In this document: positions 15,484-18,904 of the stretch, piece by piece | Layout: every line of letters starts with the position of its first letter | How positions within the stretch are numbered: the first letter of the stretch is position 1 | Assembly: GCA_031257235.1 (NCBI GenBank) | Contig: JAIRPA010000147.1 | Span: 1 to 18,904, forward strand | Length of the DNA: 18,904 nt | Direction: 5' to 3' | Source of the DNA: Burkholderiales bacterium | GTDB lineage: Bacteria; Pseudomonadota; Gammaproteobacteria; Burkholderiales; Casimicrobiaceae | Made by a program: the position numbers and the translations under genes | Notes under the pieces: model-generated | Database searches by the model: none | Told to the model about the DNA's origin: nothing | The model's input: only the letters and a program-made list of their open reading frames with translations

Positions 15484-17079
15484 ATGCACGTAGCAGTTGC
15501 TCAACTCAATTTGATGGTAGGCGCGTTGCAGGACAACGCGACACGAATGTTGGAATCGTGGCGGGCGGGGGTGCGCGCCGGCGCAAAGGTGGTGGTCACG
15601 CCTGAGCTCTCCTTGGCCGGTTACGCGCCGGAAGACTTGGTTTTGCGCCGCGCCTTTTTGAGCGATTGCGCCCAAACACTGCGACACATGGCGGCGGCTG
15701 TCGATGAAGGCGCGCTTTTGGTCGGTTTTCCCGAATACGACGGCGGACAACGGTACAACGCCATCGCTTTATTGCGCAAAAAGAAAGTGCAGGCGGTTTA
15801 TCGGAAAAGAGTTTTAAACGCGGAAGATACCCGCTACTTTGCCCAAGGCAAAGCGCCTTTATCGTTTACCGAAGGCGGCACGCGGTTTGGCGTGGCGTTG
15901 GGCGATGATTTATCCGCGACAGCCATCAAACGCGCCCTCGCCGCCGAAAACAATCACTGCCTATTGACGGCAGACCGTCGCGCCTACCAAATGGGCGATG
16001 AAACGGGAGTGGAAAGCGACTTTGCGCGCGCGGCAAAATCCATGAAAACCCCGATGATCGTCACCGAACCTTTCGGCGGTCAGGACGCCAAAGTCTTCAT
16101 GGGGCGTTCGTTTGCGGTCAACGAAAAAGGCGTGTTGGTTCATCATCTGCCCGCCTGGCAGGAAGCCTTGGCACTCATTCAGGTCAAAAAAGGCGGCATC
16201 ACCGAATCTACGGTGTTTGAGCCGATGCCCGCCGAGTATCACGTCTATCAGGCGTTGGTCACGGCGCTTGCCGATTATGTCAAGAAGAACAAAATGAGCG
16301 GGGTCGTCTTAGGCTTATCGGGCGGCATTGATTCTGCCTTGTGTTGCGCGATTGCCGTGGACGCTTTGGGCGCGGAAAAAGTTCACACCGTCCAGCTTTA
16401 TTCGCCGCACACCTCCGCGTTGAGCCGCAAACTTGCCGCCAAAATGGCGAAATGGATGGGCGTCTCGCAGGTGTCGATTGCCTTGGCGCCTTTGATGCGC
16501 GGCACGGAATCCGCGTTAAAGGGCGCGATCGGCACGGAATTGTCCGACATCACCACGCAAAACATTCAAGCGCGGTTACGCGCGCTTTTGCTCATGGGGC
16601 TTTCCAATCAATACAATCGGTTGTTGATCTCCACCGGCAATAAATCCGAATCCGCGGCAGGGTACGCCACCTTATACGGGGACATGGCGGGCGGTTTTTC
16701 TTTGATCAAAGACTTAACCAAAGCATGGGTGTATCGTCTGGCCAATTACCGCAATCAACTCTCGCGCGTGATCCCGGAAGAGGTCATTACCCGCGCGCCC
16801 ACTGCCGAATTAAAACCGGGACAAACCGATCAAGACACCCTGCCGCCCTACCCGATCTTGGATCAAATCATCGAGACCTATGTGGAAGACGGCGCGGACG
16901 CGGCAAGCCTTTCGGAATACAACATCAGCGCGGATCATATTGAATCGGTGTTGTCCAAACTTGCCGCTGCCGAATACAAAAGACGGCAAGCCGCTCCGGG
17001 GGTGTGCATCACCCGACGCGCGTTTGGCGAGGATTGGCATTACCCGATGACTTGCCGCTGGCAGGAGTTCGTGCGATAG
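15484..17079 (+). CDS. nadE: NAD synthetase with an apparently inactivated glutaminase domain
   Basis: Final step of NAD synthesis: deamido-NAD, ATP and an amino donor give NAD. From the ATG at 15484 (AGGAG upstream) it has 531 residues. The C-terminal synthetase domain is well kept: LGLSGGIDSAL P-loop, STGNKSESAAGY, LYGDMAGGFSLIKD, AELKPGQTDQDTLPPY, and the end ending in RRAFGEDWHYPMTCRW. The N-terminal nitrilase-like domain normally takes ammonia from glutamine with a Glu-Lys-Cys triad. E41 (TPELSLAGY) and K108 (YRKRVL) are present, but the Cys position is G140: GVALGDDL stands where relatives read close to GVLICEDxW. The lysine loop is also shortened and the NASP segment is changed. The enzyme therefore probably uses free ammonia; this is inference. 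The P-II gene follows 85 bp downstream. Confidence 0.94.
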   Translation: MHVAVAQLNLMVGALQDNATRMLESWRAGVRAGAKVVVTPELSLAGYAPEDLVLRRAFLSDCAQTLRHMAAAVDEGALLVGFPEYDGGQRYNAIALLRKKKVQAVYRKRVLNAEDTRYFAQGKAPLSFTEGGTRFGVALGDDLSATAIKRALAAENNHCLLTADRRAYQMGDETGVESDFARAAKSMKTPMIVTEPFGGQDAKVFMGRSFAVNEKGVLVHHLPAWQEALALIQVKKGGITESTVFEPMPAEYHVYQALVTALADYVKKNKMSGVVLGLSGGIDSALCCAIAVDALGAEKVHTVQLYSPHTSALSRKLAAKMAKWMGVSQVSIALAPLMRGTESALKGAIGTELSDITTQNIQARLRALLLMGLSNQYNRLLISTGNKSESAAGYATLYGDMAGGFSLIKDLTKAWVYRLANYRNQLSRVIPEEVITRAPTAELKPGQTDQDTLPPYPILDQIIETYVEDGADAASLSEYNISADHIESVLSKLAAAEYKRRQAAPGVCITRRAFGEDWHYPMTCRWQEFVR

Positions 17080-17164
17080 TGTGTTCCCGTGTTTTCCCGT
17101 GCTCTTGAACGAGACCCAAACGCGGCACGGACAATCAAGTGTTTTTTTATGGAAAGGAACGGCA

Positions 17165-17503
17165 ATGAAAAAAATCGAAGCGGTGATTAAACCTTTTAAG
17201 TTGGACGAAGTCCGTGAAGCCTTATCGGAATTAGGCACGTCGGGCATGACCGTCACGGAGGTCAAAGGATTTGGACGCCAAAAAGGTCATACCGAACTTT
17301 ATCGCGGCGCGGAATACGCGGTTGATTTTCTGCCCAAAATCAAAGTGGAAGCGGTGGTTCCCGATGACTTGGTCGAACGCGCGATTGATGCCATCAAAAA
17401 AGCGGCACACACGGGCAAAATCGGCGACGGCAAGATTTTTGTTTATCCGGTCGAGCAAGCCATCCGCATTCGTACCGACGAAGAGGGGAATCAGGCGTTA
17501 TAG
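17165..17503 (+). CDS. glnB: Nitrogen regulatory P-II protein
   Basis: Trimeric signal protein that reports 2-oxoglutarate, ATP/ADP and glutamine status to ammonium transporters, glutamine synthetase control enzymes and other targets. It has 112 residues, the standard length, from the ATG at 17165 with GAAAGGAA upstream. MKKIEAVIKPFKLDEVREAL opens the protein. The T-loop carries Y51 in YRGAEYAVDFLPK, the site of uridylylation by GlnD. GKIGDGKIFV and the end AIRIRTDEEGNQAL complete both P-II signatures. GlnB and GlnK cannot be told apart by sequence alone; there is no amtB beside it, which favours glnB. A longer in-frame start at 17081 would add non-homologous residues and is rejected. NAD synthetase and P-II lie side by side in many betaproteobacteria. 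Confidence 0.96.
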   Translation: MKKIEAVIKPFKLDEVREALSELGTSGMTVTEVKGFGRQKGHTELYRGAEYAVDFLPKIKVEAVVPDDLVERAIDAIKKAAHTGKIGDGKIFVYPVEQAIRIRTDEEGNQAL

Positions 17504-17590
17504 GCACGTGTTCGGCAAAAAGTAAAAACCATTCGCCCAAAAGTAAAAACCTACTTTTGGGCAGTTCGGGTTTGGGCGGTTTAAAGTTTC

Positions 17591-17624
17591 CAAAAAAGTA
17601 CCGGCAAAGCCGGTTACTTTTTTG
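17591..17624. terminator. Bulged hairpin module after glnB, likely terminator
   Basis: CAAAAAAGTA pairs with TACTTTTTTG, the inner CCGGC/GCCGG closes an AAA loop, and T17614 is unpaired. It is about 90 bp after the glnB stop. It is the same sequence as 10060-10093 and is suited to stopping transcription from either side. Confidence 0.55.
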
Positions 17625-17822
17625 CGTAGGGGCGAGGCTTGCCTCGCCCGAAAAACGCAAACCCCCGACTGCTTCGCAGTCACCCCCTTTTATAAAGGGG
17701 GCTAGATTCTGCGACTTCGTTTGCTAAAGCAAACGCGCGCTTAAATGACGGCGTGAGATTGAGGTTACATTCGGAAGCGCGGTGTGCCCGCCGCCTTTCC
17801 TACAAAAAATCGTCGGGGTTTT

Positions 17823-17981
17823 GGTCTCCACTAACTTTGCTTCGCAAAATAAGTTCCGCCCCAACCTTTGGTTTTGGTCTCCACTAACTTTGCTTCGCAA
17901 AGTAAGTTCCGCCCCAACCTTTGGTTTTGGTCTCCACTAACTTTGCTTCGCAAAGTAAGTTCCGCCCCAACCAAAGGTTGT
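17823..17981. repeat. Three tandem 53-bp cassettes
   Basis: Units begin with GGTCTCCACTAACTTTGC at 17823, 17876 and 17929, an exact period of 53. Each holds the hairpin ACTTTGC-TTC-GCAAAGT and a CCGCCCCAACC segment. The first has one change in the hairpin (GCAAAAT) and the third ends differently (CCAAAGGTTG). A single inverted copy is at about 15175-15230. No unique spacers separate them, so this is a tandem expansion and not a CRISPR array. Confidence 0.92.
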
Positions 17982-18042
17982 CCCGCGATTTTTTGCTAAC
18001 TATTACCGGAAAAAAGTAGGTTTTCACTTTTTGCCGATTCAA

Positions 18043-18741
18043 CTATCGGCTATTCGATTCCACCCAATCGTAGATCGAGTCAAACAACGCCGCGCGCACA
18101 AAAATACTGCGTCCTTCTTTGCGCAACAACATTTCTTTTTGCCATTTCGACGTTAATCGGCTGATGCTCACACGCGACGCGCCCATCAGCTCCGCGTATT
18201 CTTGCGCGGAAAGGTAAATCGGAATCTCGTTCCATTCGGAGATTGTGTCGGTATAAGCGGTCAACAAGACTTTTAAAAAGACGCGTAACCGCTCGGAAAG
18301 CGGCAACGTGTAGTTGGCAATCATCGCTTCCATGTGGGATTCAAATTTGCCGATCAGGTTTTGCATGACCTGAAGCGTGAGCGCGTCCTCTTGGTGACTC
18401 CCCAGATGTTTGAACCACGTTTCAAAATCGAGGGAATAGACGGTGGACGGGCGGATTGCAGTGACATAAACATTGACGATCGTGCGTGAAATCCCGTCAA
18501 TCTCGGAAAAAACACGTTCCGGCGGAATCAGACAAAACGTAAAACTTTGCCCGTTTCTGTCCACCGATGAACAAGAGACCAAACCCTCGCTCAAATAGTA
18601 GATACGCCCGTTTTTGCCGCCATGCGCGAGCGTTGCCCCGCGCTTGTACCGCTCAAGCCTGCCATAACGCACAAATATTTCGGCAAATTCGGAGGGCTCT
18701 TTGTTATAAATCCACGGTTTTTCTAAAAATACTTGTCTCAT
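18043..18741 (-). CDS. Crp/Fnr-family transcriptional regulator
   Basis: A 232-residue regulator of the Crp/Fnr fold. The N-terminal part (about 10-120) fits a cyclic-nucleotide-binding-like beta barrel (RYKRGATLAHGGKNGRIYYL, then LVSCSSVDRNGQ). A long helix follows, then a C-terminal winged helix (about 177-204: LSAQEYAELMGASRVSISRL). There is no N-terminal cysteine cluster, so it is not an oxygen-sensing Fnr. The usual cAMP-contact segment GExxG...RxA is not clear, so the ligand is unknown. The ATG at 18741 has a modest AAAGAG site upstream. It is transcribed toward glnB and ends six bases from the edge of the repeat element. Nothing nearby shows its targets; autoregulation is possible. Confidence 0.82.
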   Translation of the reverse strand: MRQVFLEKPWIYNKEPSEFAEIFVRYGRLERYKRGATLAHGGKNGRIYYLSEGLVSCSSVDRNGQSFTFCLIPPERVFSEIDGISRTIVNVYVTAIRPSTVYSLDFETWFKHLGSHQEDALTLQVMQNLIGKFESHMEAMIANYTLPLSERLRVFLKVLLTAYTDTISEWNEIPIYLSAQEYAELMGASRVSISRLTSKWQKEMLLRKEGRSIFVRAALFDSIYDWVESNSR

Positions 18742-18904
18742 AGAAAGACTCTTTAATCTAAATGAGACCTTCGCAAAACCGGCACAGGGTTGACGAGAAG
18801 GTTTGGGTAAACGGCGTCACATCCAACCATGGGTTTTGCTAATGTCCCTAAAAACGAAAAATGACGTTTGTAGGCGTCTGGCATTTTGTAAAATTACCAT
18901 AATT
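18742..18904. promoter_or_regulatory. Upstream region of the Crp-like gene
   Basis: This 163-bp stretch has no gene. It contains widely spaced inverted arms GCAAAACC (18773-18780) and GGTTTTGC (18832-18839), and TGAGACCTTCGCAAAACC, which shares TGAGACCTTnGCA with the fxsA-grxD gap (from about 9540). The promoter of the Crp-like gene should lie here, but no clear pair of boxes is seen. The next gene to the right is outside the window. Confidence 0.4.

Larger units (their letters stand above)
17511..18037. repeat. Composite palindromic intergenic element, copy 4 (double)
   Basis: Fills the 539-bp gap between convergent glnB and the Crp-like gene. It starts TTCGGCAAAAAGT and ends ACTTTTTGCCGA, so it has inverted ends. 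Left half: CGCCCAAAAGTA/TACTTTTGGGC (17534-17562); bulged hairpin (17591-17624); GGGCGAGGC/GCCTCGCCC (17630-17649); GACTGC-TTC-GCAGTC (17667-17681); CCCCCTTT/AAAGGGGG (17683-17701); GATTCTGCGACTTC (17705-17718); CGTTTGC/GCAAACG (17718-17735). Right half: an inverted relative of copy 3, with a 46-bp segment at 17755-17800 and bulged hairpin arms at 17803-17812 and 17986-17995 enclosing three 53-bp cassettes. No gene is supported. Confidence 0.87.

Noticed and set aside
17823..17981. Possible CRISPR array
   Set aside because: The three units are contiguous with an exact 53-bp period and no unique spacers, and no cas gene is present.
1..18904. tRNA or rRNA genes
   Set aside because: The gaps were read on both strands for cloverleaf-like arms and conserved T-loop sequence; none was seen, and the hairpins found belong to the repeat family.

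Overview
The window reads as a chromosomal segment of a betaproteobacterium, probably Burkholderiales-like. The support is gene content and order: an AddAB-like helicase/nuclease pair, a small bacterial SET protein with a CxCGxxxC tail, FxsA, a CGFS glutaredoxin, and NAD synthetase followed by a P-II protein. This is inference; no rRNA or tRNA is present to fix the taxonomy. All major genes look intact and there is no transposase, integrase or phage gene.

Layout. (1) 21-6259, minus: a two-gene operon with a 4-nt overlap, AddB-like nuclease then AddA-like helicase/nuclease, for double-strand break repair. (2) 6349-9955, plus: SET protein, cysteinyl-tRNA synthetase, an MliC-like lipoprotein, a KTSC-domain protein, FxsA and monothiol glutaredoxin. 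(3) 9956-11535: about 1.6 kb of repeats and AT-rich intergenic DNA around a small HTH gene, followed by a second HTH gene at 11536-11835 that resembles an antitoxin without a toxin. (4) 11858-15081, minus: UvrD helicase, then thymidylate synthase downstream. (5) 15484-17503, plus: NAD synthetase and a P-II signal protein. (6) 18043-18741, minus: a Crp/Fnr-type regulator.

Two things stand out. First, nearly every intergenic gap from grxD onward carries a composite palindromic repeat. It is built from interchangeable hairpin modules. One module keeps a strict shape (10-bp outer stem, single bulged base, inner stem of 4-5 bp, tiny loop) while its bases change in compensating pairs between copies. 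In two copies the tiny loop is replaced by one or three copies of a 53-bp cassette that has its own hairpin. Some of these elements begin and end with inverted TTCGGCAAAAAG arms, like a non-autonomous mobile unit, and may double as bidirectional terminators.

Second, the NAD synthetase keeps its synthetase domain, but its glutaminase domain has Gly where the catalytic Cys should be, with other losses around it. It lies directly upstream of an intact P-II nitrogen sensor. A smaller point is the cysteinyl-tRNA synthetase, whose zinc-site region is of an unusual subtype for a betaproteobacterium.
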